Source: an uncultured Solobacterium sp.
GTDB taxonomy: Bacteria > Bacillota_I > Bacilli_A > Erysipelotrichales > Erysipelotrichaceae
Reading direction: 5' to 3'
DNA length: 64,000 bases
Assembly: GCA_900552125.1 (NCBI GenBank)
Contig: URYK01000004.1
Coordinates: 54,884 to 118,883 of the forward strand
Shown here: positions 7,878-16,953 of the stretch, one piece after another
How positions within the stretch are numbered: the stretch's first letter is position 1
Layout of the letters: every line of letters starts with the position of its first letter
Notes under the pieces: model-generated
Databases searched by the model: none
What the model was told of the DNA's origin: nothing
The model's input: only the letters and a program-made list of their open reading frames with translations
Translations under genes and position numbers: made by a program

Positions 7878-9752
7878 ATGTCTTTTTTACCGACAACTAG
7901 AGAGGAAATGCTGGAACAAGGATTTGATTCTGTTGATTTTGTATATGTAAGTGGAGATGCTTATGTGGATCATCCTTCTTTTGGCTGCGCTATTATCACA
8001 AGAACATTACAGGCATATGGTTATAGCTGTGCTATTTTACCTCAGCCGGATTGGCATAATGATGAAGAGTTTAAACAATTTGGAGAACCAAGATTAGGTT
8101 TTCTAGTTTCTGCAGGGAATATTGATTCTATGGTAAATCATTATTCAGTGAATAAACGAAGAAGAGATAAGGATTATTATAGTGATAATGGGGAAATGGG
8201 AAAACGCCCAGATCGTCCTACTATTGTCTATACACAGATATTAAAGCGTTTGTTTCCTCACAAGCCGGTATTGATCGGTGGTATTGAGGCTAGTTTACGC
8301 CGCCTATCTCATTATGATTATTGGGATGATAAAGTACGTCGCAGTATTTTAATTGATTCTCAAGCTGATTTATTGATGTATGGAATGGGAGAAAATACCA
8401 TTATTGAAGTGGCAGATGCCTTAAATAGTGGATTAAAAGCAGAGGATTTATGCTATATACGCGGTACCTGCTGGAAAACGAAATCATTAGAATATATGAG
8501 TGATTATATCTTGCTTCCTTCTTATGAAGAAGTATGTAAAGATAAAAGAACATATGCAAAAAGTTTTAAGGTACAGCATGAAAATATCGACGCTATCGTC
8601 GCAAGTGTATTAGTCGAACCATATGATGGCTGGTATGTCGTACAGAATCAGCCACCGCTTCCTTTAACTCAGGAAGAAATGGATTTTACTTATTCGCTTC
8701 CTTATGAGAGAACGTTTCATCCACGCTATAATTACATCCCGGCGATTGAAGAAGTTCAATTTTCTGTGGTAAGTAATCGAGGATGCTTTGGTTCCTGTGC
8801 ATTTTGTGCAATTACCCATCATCAGGGACGTGTTATTTCTACACGAAGTAAAGATTCTATTGTGGAAGAGGCAAAACGTATAACAGAAATGCCAAACTTT
8901 AAAGGATATATTCACGATGTTGGTGGTCCTACCGCAAACTTTTCTAGAGAAGCATGTGATAAACAAAGAGAGTTTGGGGCATGTAAGAATCGTGAATGCT
9001 TATTCCCAAAACCATGTACAAATTTAAAAGTTGATCATAGTCGTTATTTAGATATTTTAAGAGAAGTTAGAAAACTTCCAAGAGTAAAAAAAGTATTTAT
9101 TCGCTCAGGTATACGATATGATTACTTAATGTATGATAAAAATGATGAATTCTTTGATGAATTAGTGCAGTATCACATTAGTGGACAGCTAAAAGTTGCG
9201 CCTGAACATATCAATGCGGCAGTATTAGATAAAATGGGAAAACCTCGAAAAGAATTATATTTGAAATTTGTAGAGAAATTTAAACAGAAGAACGAGGAAT
9301 TTAATAAGAATCAATACATCGTACCTTATTTAATGAGCTCACATCCTGGCAGTGATTTAAATGCGGCTATTGAATTAGCTTGTTACTTGAAAAAAATTCA
9401 TTATACACCAAAACAGGTACAGGATTTTTATCCAACACCAGGAACACCTGCAACATGTATGTATTATACTGGCTTAGATCCAAAAACGATGCGTCCTGTT
9501 TATGTAGCACGTACGTATGAAGAAAAGGCAATGCAAAGAGCATTAATGCAGTTTAATTATCCTCAGAATTACGATTTGGTTTATAAAGCTTTAAAGAAAG
9601 CGAATCGTATGGATCTTGTAGGAAATTCTCCGAAATGTTTAATTCCTTATCGTAAACCAAAAATGGGGAATAGTAATTATACAAAGAAATCTTTTTCTCA
9701 TTCAAAAGATTCAAAACGTAATCACATGAAAGGAAAAGGAAAACATGCATGA
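7878..9752 (+). CDS. YgiQ family radical SAM protein
   Basis: The 624-residue protein is of UPF0313/YgiQ length. It starts SFLPTTREEMLEQGFDSVDFVYVSGDAYVDHPSFG, the N-terminal domain of the family. The radical-SAM cluster motif CFGSCAFC is near residue 303, preceded by RGC and followed by the YgiQ-type insertion CDKQREFGACKNRECLFPKPC, rich in Cys. The tail is very basic (KKSFSHSKDSKRNHMKGKGKH). The reaction is not known for the family. The stop overlaps the start of the LrgA-like gene by four bases, so these are one operon. Confidence 0.9.
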   Translation: MSFLPTTREEMLEQGFDSVDFVYVSGDAYVDHPSFGCAIITRTLQAYGYSCAILPQPDWHNDEEFKQFGEPRLGFLVSAGNIDSMVNHYSVNKRRRDKDYYSDNGEMGKRPDRPTIVYTQILKRLFPHKPVLIGGIEASLRRLSHYDYWDDKVRRSILIDSQADLLMYGMGENTIIEVADALNSGLKAEDLCYIRGTCWKTKSLEYMSDYILLPSYEEVCKDKRTYAKSFKVQHENIDAIVASVLVEPYDGWYVVQNQPPLPLTQEEMDFTYSLPYERTFHPRYNYIPAIEEVQFSVVSNRGCFGSCAFCAITHHQGRVISTRSKDSIVEEAKRITEMPNFKGYIHDVGGPTANFSREACDKQREFGACKNRECLFPKPCTNLKVDHSRYLDILREVRKLPRVKKVFIRSGIRYDYLMYDKNDEFFDELVQYHISGQLKVAPEHINAAVLDKMGKPRKELYLKFVEKFKQKNEEFNKNQYIVPYLMSSHPGSDLNAAIELACYLKKIHYTPKQVQDFYPTPGTPATCMYYTGLDPKTMRPVYVARTYEEKAMQRALMQFNYPQNYDLVYKALKKANRMDLVGNSPKCLIPYRKPKMGNSNYTKKSFSHSKDSKRNHMKGKGKHA

Positions 9753-10102
9753 AACTATTTCGTGAAGTATTTTTGATTTTTGGAATCTATTTTATAGGAG
9801 AAGCTATACATATGATAACTTCTATACCTTTACCAGGCAGTCTGATTGGTATGCTTCTATTATTTATTTTATTAGTATTACGTATTATTCGATTAGAACA
9901 TATTTCTACGGTGACTGATTTTTTATTAGGACATCTTCCTTTCTTCTTTATTCCTGCTGGAGTAGCACTTATGGCTAGTTTTTCTTTGATGCAGGGATTG
10001 TGGATCAAAATGCTGGTGATTTGTCTTGTGACTACAATTGTCACAATGGGCTGCAGCGGGAAGATTATTCAATATGTAATGGAAAGGAAATCGAAGTCAT
10101 GA
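9749..10102 (+). CDS. CidA/LrgA family holin-like membrane protein
   Basis: The 117-residue protein has four hydrophobic segments and the family signatures IPLPGSLIGMLLLF (residues 27-40) and LLGHLPFFFIPAGVALM (about 62-78). CidA/LrgA proteins are holin-like and affect murein hydrolase activity, cell lysis and, in some species, pyruvate uptake together with LrgB. It overlaps ygiQ (ATGCATGA) and the LrgB gene (ATGA), so translation is probably coupled. Which side of the CidA/LrgA pair it represents cannot be decided from sequence. Confidence 0.88.
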   Translation: MKLFREVFLIFGIYFIGEAIHMITSIPLPGSLIGMLLLFILLVLRIIRLEHISTVTDFLLGHLPFFFIPAGVALMASFSLMQGLWIKMLVICLVTTIVTMGCSGKIIQYVMERKSKS

Positions 10103-10800
10103 ACGAATTATGGAATACTCCAATGTTTGGAATATTATTGTCACTAGCTGCTTTTGAAATCGGTTTGTGGATACAAAAGAAAACAAAATTGTTATTTTTG
10201 AATCCGCTTCTAATTTCAATTATTATTGTCATGGCAGTGTTATTTCTATCAGAAACTGAATTATCTTCTTATCAACAGGGTGGCGATATTATTTCTTTGT
10301 TCCTAGGACCGGCAACTGTTGTGTTGGCAGTACCTCTATATCAACAGGTACAAAGTTTAAAAAATTATTTTGCCCCAATCATGGTTGGAATACTATGTGG
10401 TATATTGGTTGGCTTAAGTTCTACATTATTATGTTCCTGGCTATTAAATTTACATCCTGATATGATTGCAAGTCTATTGCCTAAATCTATTACTACTCCA
10501 ATTGGAATGGAATTAAGTAATCAGCTAGGAGGGATTCAGGCGGTTACCGTATTCGCAATTTTAGTTACTGGTATCATGGGGGCAGTAGTTGCGGAAATCG
10601 TATTTCGTTTTTTCCGTATTCATCATCCGATTGCGAAAGGGATTGCCTTGGGATGCAGTTCTCATGCGATAGGTACAACTAAAGCTTTACAGCTAGGTCA
10701 TATAGAAGGAGCTATGAGTTCATTAGCAATTGGTGTCTGTGGTATTTTAACCGTATTTATAGCGCCGGTGGTATGGAATCTTATCATAGCTTTTCTATAG
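10099..10800 (+). CDS. LrgB/CidB family membrane protein
   Basis: The 233-residue protein starts at the ATG at 10099, overlapping the stop of the upstream gene by ATGA; the in-frame ATG at 10000 lies inside that gene and is unlikely. It is very hydrophobic. It has the LrgB signatures SLLPKSITTPIGMELS (about residues 126-141) and GIALGCSSHAIGTTKALQLG (about 183-202). It probably works with the LrgA-like protein just upstream in envelope stress, autolysis control or pyruvate transport. Confidence 0.9.
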   Translation: MNELWNTPMFGILLSLAAFEIGLWIQKKTKLLFLNPLLISIIIVMAVLFLSETELSSYQQGGDIISLFLGPATVVLAVPLYQQVQSLKNYFAPIMVGILCGILVGLSSTLLCSWLLNLHPDMIASLLPKSITTPIGMELSNQLGGIQAVTVFAILVTGIMGAVVAEIVFRFFRIHHPIAKGIALGCSSHAIGTTKALQLGHIEGAMSSLAIGVCGILTVFIAPVVWNLIIAFL

Positions 10801-10812
10801 TATATAAAACAT

Positions 10813-10856
10813 AAAAGCTCTATAACTGGATCAAAAATCCTGCTATAGAGCATTTT
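10813..10856. terminator. Bidirectional terminator between convergent genes
   Basis: GCTCTATA (10817-10824) pairs with TATAGAGC (10844-10851), flanked by AAAA on the left and TTTTT on the right. It serves lrgB and the minus-strand gene, whose stop lies in the stem. Confidence 0.75.
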
Positions 10857-11877
10857 TAATTTCTGTCATTTCTTTCTTTATTTCACATAAAATAGCATAT
10901 TCTATATAATGCAGTTCTCCACTTACAGGCAAACCAAATAAACGCTGAAAGCTTTGAATCTTTTCTTTATTTGATGAAACATCTTTTTTCTGATATATTT
11001 CTAAGACCTCATCTAATATAATCAAATAAATAGGATTCATGCGTTTATCTATTGTAATTCTTTCATCTAAGAGCGTAATCAGCTCAAATGTCTTTTTTCT
11101 TATTTCTGGCGTTGTTGGTGGAAGTGATAAACCACATAGAGTTAAAAAGTTTTTATATGAAGAAATATCATATATATAGTCATGAGGAAGTAAATGATAG
11201 ATGTGGTTTATTTTTTCCTGCATATATTGTAAATTACCTATAGAAAATCCATAGAATTGTGTATAAAGAACATGAGAATTTATTGGTTTATTTAAAAAGG
11301 AAAGACAGTATTTCATCTTTGTTTGAAAATCTTCACTGTTTTTGTTCGTCATCATCTTTGCATAGTAATCTATTGCCATCTGATAAACAGGCTCATGTAT
11401 CAGTATCCAGTTGTTATAGGAAACAGGTTTTGTATTTGATTGGTTATATATGTCATCTGCAAGCTGATGAAATTCATTCATCGTTAAGGTAGGCGATATG
11501 TTTTGCATAGCATATAATAGATAATCAAAGGAAGGATACATTACTGTTTCTGATATAAAAGTTTCCTTAAAATTAGGAAGGATTGGAATCAGATTAATGA
11601 TAAGTTTACTGTGTATTTTGGCATATAGGCTACATATAATATGAATAGGAACAAAACAGGGATCCTGAATCATAATTTCATAGGTTTGTGTGCCATTTTC
11701 TTCTACATATAAAGCAATGTTTTGACTTTTGCCATCATCACTAGTAAGGAAAAAATCTTCATAGACTAGGATAGAAGCTTTTTTTTGTAGAAGATGAATT
11801 CTTACATTAGGTATTGGTATAAGTCCATTAGCACATGTTACCTGAATCTGTAAAAAACCTGTAGATATATGCAGCAC
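10843..11877 (-). CDS. SleC N-terminal-like protein with peptidoglycan-binding-like C-terminus
   Basis: The 344-residue protein opens GFLQIQVTCANGLIPIPNVRIHLL. This is the carboxypeptidase-regulatory-like beta domain seen at the N-terminus of clostridial spore-cortex lytic enzyme SleC, which typically ends with ...IPILP as here (residues about 95-102). The middle (about 105-300) is helical and unassigned. The end, KIQSFQRLFGLPVSGELHYIEYAIL (about 312-336), matches a PG_binding_1 motif. No SleC lytic domain is present. A role in spore or wall binding is inference. The start is at the ATG at 11877 after AGGAGGTGC on the minus strand. Confidence 0.6.
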   Translation of the reverse strand: MLHISTGFLQIQVTCANGLIPIPNVRIHLLQKKASILVYEDFFLTSDDGKSQNIALYVEENGTQTYEIMIQDPCFVPIHIICSLYAKIHSKLIINLIPILPNFKETFISETVMYPSFDYLLYAMQNISPTLTMNEFHQLADDIYNQSNTKPVSYNNWILIHEPVYQMAIDYYAKMMTNKNSEDFQTKMKYCLSFLNKPINSHVLYTQFYGFSIGNLQYMQEKINHIYHLLPHDYIYDISSYKNFLTLCGLSLPPTTPEIRKKTFELITLLDERITIDKRMNPIYLIILDEVLEIYQKKDVSSNKEKIQSFQRLFGLPVSGELHYIEYAILCEIKKEMTEIKNAL

Positions 11878-12011
11878 CTCCTATCCTACGATATGAAAAC
11901 CAGATAAATAAGCTTGGTAATATCGCCTAATCATAAATAGAAAAGTAAAAATTAACGTATTCTTCATATGCTTATGTTATAATATCAAGGTGTAATTAGG
12001 AGGTAATGCTT

Positions 12012-12989
12012 ATGCCAAATATTATTACTCATAAAATATTTGCGGAAGAAGTATTAAAGCAGATAAAGAAAAAAGATATTCACTCAATGATTGAAAAATA
12101 CCTGCAGATTTTCTATATTGGAAGTAATGGACCGGATTTTTTATTCTTTTCACATGTGAAACCGTGGGAGACATATAAAAGTCATGCATTGAATCGTTTA
12201 GGCAGCAAAATGCATTCTCAGCATATTAATGCATTTTATCAGACCGCTATTGAATGCGTTCAGAGTCAGAAAGATGAACACATCAAGGAATTGATGAGTG
12301 TGTATTTATTTGGACATTTATGTCACTGGGCATTAGATAAAACTGCTCACCCTTATATATTTTATCGAACAGGTAATTGTAAAGGTGTTAGTGCTGGATA
12401 CCATCATCGTTTTGAATCTATGATGGATACGATGATGCTAGATAAATTCTATCATATGAGCATTAAGGAATTTGAAAGCTATAAAATCTGTGAATATGAT
12501 GAAGATATATTAAAAGCAATTGCCCGTATCTATGTTCCTGTTGCGAAAAAGGTATATCATCAGGATGTTAAGGTTCATGATTTAAGAGAAACATTAGATT
12601 CTTGGAAAGATGTACAAAAAATGCTTCATGATCCTACGAATATTAAATACTCCATAGTAAAAGCTGTAGAGGGTATTATTCAGAAACCATGGGCAATAAG
12701 CGGTAATATTGTTCGACCAGAAATTGATGGTCGCTATGATGTTTTAAATGAAGAAAGAACATTATGGAAACATCCATGTGATGAAACGATTACTTCCTGT
12801 GCCTCTTTTATGGATTTGTTTAATGAAGCTATACTGACCGCAATTAAAGTTATTGATCAGACATATGGATGTATAGAATACAATGCGGATGTTCAAAGTG
12901 TTCTAGATATCATTCAGGATGCTACTTATGATAGTGGTATGAGTAGTGGACAGGAAATGAAATTTTTTGATATTATTTACGAGAACTAA
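12012..12989 (+). CDS. Zinc-dependent phospholipase C family protein
   Basis: The second ATG (12012) is chosen: AGGAGG at 11998-12003 is 8 nt from it but only 2 nt from the first ATG at 12006. The 325-residue product begins MPNIITHKIFAEEVLKQI. It has the family pattern of metal-ligand His and Asp in order: THKIF, GSNGPDFLFF, GHLCHWALDKTAHPYIFYR and HHRFESMMD. Relatives in gut Firmicutes are annotated as Zn_dep_PLPC; substrates are not known and a role in spore or membrane lipids is only possible. There is no signal peptide. An extended -10 (TGTTATAAT, ending 11983) lies upstream. Confidence 0.8.
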   Translation: MPNIITHKIFAEEVLKQIKKKDIHSMIEKYLQIFYIGSNGPDFLFFSHVKPWETYKSHALNRLGSKMHSQHINAFYQTAIECVQSQKDEHIKELMSVYLFGHLCHWALDKTAHPYIFYRTGNCKGVSAGYHHRFESMMDTMMLDKFYHMSIKEFESYKICEYDEDILKAIARIYVPVAKKVYHQDVKVHDLRETLDSWKDVQKMLHDPTNIKYSIVKAVEGIIQKPWAISGNIVRPEIDGRYDVLNEERTLWKHPCDETITSCASFMDLFNEAILTAIKVIDQTYGCIEYNADVQSVLDIIQDATYDSGMSSGQEMKFFDIIYEN

Positions 12990-12998
12990 GCGTTTAAA

Positions 12999-13026
12999 AG
13001 CACACATATTTTGTGTGTTTTTTTTC
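12999..13026 (+). terminator. Rho-independent terminator
   Basis: CACACA (13001-13006) pairs with TGTGTG (13012-13017), followed by eight Ts. Confidence 0.8.
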
Positions 13027-13107
13027 ATTTATTAGGAAAATAATGTATGTATGTTCCCCAAAAAAGTGATATTATTTACATATAGATTATAGAAAGCAGG
13101 TGAACAT

Positions 13108-13881
13108 ATGTATTTGATTAAAAATTTTACTGATAATGATGATATTCGTGTTGTAAAAGAGTTAGGACCATTTACTGTAATTGAATATCTTCGTGATTTA
13201 AGTGTAACTCCTAATGATGCACAAACAGCTTACTTCTGTAATGAAATGAATGTTCGTAAACGACAATTGATTTGTGATGTAAGTAAAGCAAATATCACTA
13301 TGCAGGCAGGGGCTATGCAATGGATGGTAGGAGATGTTCATGCGACAAGCGGTATTAAAGGTGTTGGTGATTTGCTGGGTAAAGCGGTACGTGGTAAAGT
13401 CACTAAAGAATCCGCAATCAAGCCAGAGTATACAGGAAATGGAACATTGGTATTAGAGCCTACATATAAGCATTTATTATTGCTAGATGTGGATGAGTGG
13501 AATGGTTCTATAGTATTGGATGATGGTTTATTTTTAGCTTGTGATGCTAATTTAAAACACAAAGCTGTCATGCGTTCTAATTTCTCATCCACTGTTGCTG
13601 GAAATGAAGGGTTATTTAATTTAGGAATTCAAGGTAGTGGAATACTTTGCCTAGAATCTTATGTACCTGAAGAAGAATTGATTGAAATCACATTACAGGA
13701 CGATGTACTTAAGATTGATGGAAACATGGCAATCGCATGGAGTGGAAGTTTAGATTTTACAGTAGAACGTTCAGGAAAAACATTGATTGGCTCTGCGGCA
13801 AGCGGAGAAGGATTAGTTAATGTTTATCGAGGAACTGGTAAAGTATTGTTAGCTCCAGTAGTAGATCATGCAATAGTATAA
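13108..13881 (+). CDS. AIM24 family protein
   Basis: The 257-residue beta-rich protein has the AIM24/TIGR00266-like pattern, with a mid-protein Gly-rich stretch GAMQWMVGDVHATSGIKGVGDLLGKAVRG and the later EGLFNLGIQGSGILCLESYV. The bacterial family has no settled function; yeast Aim24 acts in mitochondrial membrane organisation. The ATG at 13108 has AAAGCAGGTG upstream. It is flanked by terminators on both sides, so it is a single-gene unit. Confidence 0.85.
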   Translation: MYLIKNFTDNDDIRVVKELGPFTVIEYLRDLSVTPNDAQTAYFCNEMNVRKRQLICDVSKANITMQAGAMQWMVGDVHATSGIKGVGDLLGKAVRGKVTKESAIKPEYTGNGTLVLEPTYKHLLLLDVDEWNGSIVLDDGLFLACDANLKHKAVMRSNFSSTVAGNEGLFNLGIQGSGILCLESYVPEEELIEITLQDDVLKIDGNMAIAWSGSLDFTVERSGKTLIGSAASGEGLVNVYRGTGKVLLAPVVDHAIV

Positions 13882-13887
13882 TAGAGA

Positions 13888-13927
13888 ACAGGCTGGTATG
13901 AAAAAATTTACCAGTCTGTTTATTTTT
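13888..13927 (+). terminator. Rho-independent terminator after the AIM24 gene
   Basis: ACAGGCTGGTA (13888-13898) pairs with TACCAGTCTGT (13909-13919), one G-T pair, followed by a T-rich run. Confidence 0.8.
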
Positions 13928-13936
13928 GCTATTATT

Positions 13937-14083
13937 TTAAGCTACTTCTTTTCTTGCAAGGTCTTGTTTGATTAAGCGATACAACACTGCAGTAGTAGGT
14001 GCTCCGATTAGCATACCTAAAACGCCTTTCCATTTACCTCCAAAGCGATTGGAAGTAGATTTAGAATAACTGCTAGATCTATA
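13937..14083 (-). pseudogene. Remnant of an AI-2E family transporter (C-terminal scrap)
   Basis: The minus strand encodes, before the TAA at 13937-13939, a 46-48 residue tail: RFGGKWKGVLGMLIGAPTTA then VLYRLIKQDLARKE. This matches the last membrane segment of AI-2E/PerM-type permeases (pattern FGxxGMLxGxPxxAxxYxLI). An in-frame stop at 14084-14086 precedes it and no start is present. Almost the whole gene has been deleted. Confidence 0.6.
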
Positions 14084-14159
14084 TCATTTAGGATATCAGA
14101 ATATGGAACAAAAAATATCTTCTTTGTATACATATCTTGGAATTAAGGATAAAATATAA
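14070..14159 (+). pseudogene. Short plus-strand coding scrap before degV
   Basis: Following an in-frame TAA at 14067, the plus strand reads LLDLYHLGYQNMEQKISSLY then TYLGIKDKI and a stop at 14157-14159. It looks like the C-terminus of a lost protein. It meets the AI-2E remnant head to head at about 14070-14083, consistent with a deletion junction. The family is not identified. Confidence 0.3.
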
Positions 14160-14177
14160 TTAAGAAAGGGTGTATTT

Positions 14178-14966
14178 ATGAAAACAGCGGTATTAACAGA
14201 TACAGGGTGTGGATTAACTAGACAGGAAGCTGAAAACCTAGGTGTTTATATGCTTTTACAGGAAATATTAGAAAGCGGAGGTTTTCCAACTACTGCTAGT
14301 CCTAATCTTTATGAAATTCAGCAATTACTATTACAAATACACTCTGCAGGTTATGACCATGTTATCGTAATACCGTTGACTCTAGGAATTTCAGGTACTG
14401 GCCAGCTTATCCAATCTTGTGCACAGGAATTATCTTTAGATATTACTTTAATAGATTGTTATACAACATGTGCAATTCAGAAAACATGTGTATTGTATGC
14501 TAAAAATATGCTGGATCAAGGTATGAAGAGTGAAGATGTGATTCTTCACCTTCAAAAATTAATCGTAAAATCAGATTCTTATATTGTCCCAGATGATATG
14601 GAACATTTGAAAAAGGGCGGAAGAATAACGCCTTTAGCTGCAGCTCTTGCGGGAATGCTGAAAATACGACTTATTCTTAAGATGAATGAAAGCACAAAGG
14701 GAGTTATTGATGTATATAAAAAAGTTCGTACTCAAAAAGCTGCGATGAAAACTTGTGTAGAAGCAGCTCTACAATCAGGTATGAATAGTCATAGCAAACT
14801 TTATGTGTTGTATTCAAAGGATCGTGATTTGGCTGAGCAGATGATAGAAATCATTCACCAGAAGCTACCAGATCAAGAGGTTGAGATTGTGCCTTTCAGT
14901 GCAGTCATTACAGTTCATCTTGGTTTATCTTGCGTAGCCTTACAGTACATGGATATACCAAAATGA
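14178..14966 (+). CDS. DegV family fatty-acid-binding protein
   Basis: The 262-residue protein begins MKTAVLTDTGCGLTRQEAENLGV, the DegV N-terminal strand-loop. It has the fatty-acid-pocket motifs FPTTASPN (TSxPS type, about residues 36-43) and GISGTGQ (about 72-78). DegV proteins bind fatty acids, and some (FakB) feed a kinase, FakA. Between GVYML and FPTTASP the protein is about 15-20 residues shorter than usual DegV proteins, which carry a PL...DGxxYxD segment there. A small in-frame deletion is likely and may affect ligand binding. The stop overlaps the next start (ATGA). Confidence 0.85.
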   Translation: MKTAVLTDTGCGLTRQEAENLGVYMLLQEILESGGFPTTASPNLYEIQQLLLQIHSAGYDHVIVIPLTLGISGTGQLIQSCAQELSLDITLIDCYTTCAIQKTCVLYAKNMLDQGMKSEDVILHLQKLIVKSDSYIVPDDMEHLKKGGRITPLAAALAGMLKIRLILKMNESTKGVIDVYKKVRTQKAAMKTCVEAALQSGMNSHSKLYVLYSKDRDLAEQMIEIIHQKLPDQEVEIVPFSAVITVHLGLSCVALQYMDIPK

Positions 14967-15955
14967 AAAATATAATAAATAAAGTTTTACGATTATTGAT
15001 TCTGGCATTCCTGGCATTTGGATTTATCATCTTAATAAAATCAAGCTATCAAGAAATATTTGCTGAAATCAAAAAGACATCTTTTCTAGTACTAGTCATC
15101 TGTTCCATTCTGCTATTCGCCTATTATATAATAAGAAACTTTCTTTATACAGATACAATTAGGCAATTCTCTAGAACTTTATCATTACATTCCTCTATAT
15201 TTTGTTCCTTTCTTTGTTGTTTTTATAACTTAATTACATTTGGGACTGGAAGTATTGTTTACACATTGTATTATTATAAGAAACATGAAATTCTAGAAAC
15301 AGAAACTGTTGGAATACAGTTTTATCAATATCTTATATTTAAAGTAGTGCAATTAATATTAGGGAATACTATAGCTTTTCTGCATATAGATTTATTAATG
15401 AATGAACCATATGTTTTGTTCTTATTCCTAATTGCGGACATTCTCAGTATTCTAGTCGTAATTGCATGTATTATGCTTTGTACCTCTGAAAAAATACATA
15501 GATTTGTAATTAACATAGGGTATAAAATAATAAAGAAAGAAATATGGAGAAATAAAATAAATGAATATGATAACAATTTAACTCAGCTTCGATATCAGTT
15601 TCCTCACTTATTTCATAAAAAATTCATGATAAGGCAATTTGTTTGTACGTTAATTATGTATATTATTTATTATTCTCTTCCTTATGTTATACTTTATAGT
15701 ACAGGTATTTCATATGTAACTTGTTTTACACTTATCTCAATAATGAGTATTATTGCAGGAGTATTGGTATTTCCGGGAGGAATCGGTTCTGTAGAAATAT
15801 CATATTTATTATTGTTTAATCCTATAGTAGGAAACATCTATGCAGTATCATCTTTGTTGGTATATCGTTTTATGACTTTCTTATTGCCGATTTTAATAGG
15901 AGGATCTCTTGCACTCGCAGAGAGGCTATGGAAATTGTGTAGAAGTAACAAGTAA
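14963..15955 (+). CDS. Lysylphosphatidylglycerol-synthase-type membrane protein (UPF0104)
   Basis: The 330-residue protein has about eight transmembrane segments and no catalytic domain. The C-terminal signature FPGGIGSVEISYLLLF (about residues 268-283) corresponds to the PGG(L/I)G..E motif of the LPG_synthase_TM family (flippase half of MprF-like proteins). The start at 14963 overlaps the degV stop by ATGA; an upstream in-frame ATG at 14930 lies within degV. A role in lipid or glycoconjugate translocation is inferred from the family. Confidence 0.8.
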   Translation: MKNIINKVLRLLILAFLAFGFIILIKSSYQEIFAEIKKTSFLVLVICSILLFAYYIIRNFLYTDTIRQFSRTLSLHSSIFCSFLCCFYNLITFGTGSIVYTLYYYKKHEILETETVGIQFYQYLIFKVVQLILGNTIAFLHIDLLMNEPYVLFLFLIADILSILVVIACIMLCTSEKIHRFVINIGYKIIKKEIWRNKINEYDNNLTQLRYQFPHLFHKKFMIRQFVCTLIMYIIYYSLPYVILYSTGISYVTCFTLISIMSIIAGVLVFPGGIGSVEISYLLLFNPIVGNIYAVSSLLVYRFMTFLLPILIGGSLALAERLWKLCRSNK

Positions 15956-15992
15956 AGGTGAGATCGTACATAAGATATTATGAGGTGTGAAA

Positions 15993-16922
15993 ATGAAAAT
16001 ATTTGATTTACATGCGGATATTGGCTATGATGTTATGCAGAAAAAGGAATCGGAGAATAAAATTGTAGAAATGTATCATGTCCCTAAATTCAAAAAAGGA
16101 GAAGTAGCTTATGTAGGAATGGCTTCTTATTTTGAAGGAGAAGAGTCATGGGATGATATGAAAGAAATGGTACTTTCTCTTAAAGAAGATTTATCTATGT
16201 GTAAAAGTGTGGATATTATAGAGAATCATGATGATTTAAAGGAGAATGACCATATAAAAGCATTTCTAACAATTGAAGGTATGTGTGGGATTAAGGATGA
16301 TCCTGAAGAAAAAATAAATTGGTTATATAAACAAGGAATACGTATTGCATCTTTGTGCTGGAACGAAGAAAATGAACTAGCGGCAGGTGCAAGAGCAAAT
16401 AAGAACCAGGGTTTAAAACCTTTAGGAAAAAGAGTCATAGAAGAAATGATTCGCTTAGGTATGCTGGTTGATGTATCTCATGCCAATGAAAAAACGTTTT
16501 ATGATATTATGGAGTATAAAGAAGCGTTAGTAATAGCGACTCATTCTAATGCTAGAGCACTTTGTGATCATCCACGTAATTTAACAGATGAACAGATTAT
16601 CGCAATAGCAAAACGTGACGGACTCATTGGAATTAATAGTGCACCTGTTTTTGTACATGAAGATAAGAAAAAGCAGGATATACCTCATCTTGTGAAACAT
16701 ATGCGGTATATCAAAGAACTTGTAGGAGTAAAGTATATAGCATTAGGAATGGATTTTATGGATTTCTTTAAAGGTTATGAAACTTTCCACACAAAAGGAT
16801 TAGAGGATTGTACAAAGATGCAGAGTTTAATTTATGAAATGCAGGGACAAGGATTTACAACATATGAAATAGAAGCTATTGCCTATAAGAATGCATTACG
16901 GAAAATGAAAGAAGTTATATAA
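15993..16922 (+). CDS. Membrane dipeptidase-family (M19) peptidase
   Basis: The ATG at 15993 is preferred over the in-frame GTG at 15987, which lies inside the ribosome binding site GAGGTG. The 309-residue protein has the M19 zinc ligands in order: FDLHADIG (HxD), FLTIEGMCG (Glu), DVSHANEKTF and ATHSNARALCDHPRNL (two His). M19 enzymes are amidohydrolase-fold renal-dipeptidase homologues that cleave dipeptides, often with D-residues. No signal peptide, so cytoplasmic. It may be the last gene of the degV transcript. Confidence 0.9.
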   Translation: MKIFDLHADIGYDVMQKKESENKIVEMYHVPKFKKGEVAYVGMASYFEGEESWDDMKEMVLSLKEDLSMCKSVDIIENHDDLKENDHIKAFLTIEGMCGIKDDPEEKINWLYKQGIRIASLCWNEENELAAGARANKNQGLKPLGKRVIEEMIRLGMLVDVSHANEKTFYDIMEYKEALVIATHSNARALCDHPRNLTDEQIIAIAKRDGLIGINSAPVFVHEDKKKQDIPHLVKHMRYIKELVGVKYIALGMDFMDFFKGYETFHTKGLEDCTKMQSLIYEMQGQGFTTYEIEAIAYKNALRKMKEVI

Positions 16923-16946
16923 AAAAGCGTATCATTATAATACGCT
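16921..16946 (-). terminator. Terminator for the minus-strand DUF1893 gene
   Basis: GCGTAT (16927-16932) pairs with ATACGC (16940-16945). Read on the minus strand the stem is followed by six Ts. Confidence 0.65.
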
Positions 16947-16953
16947 GGAACAA

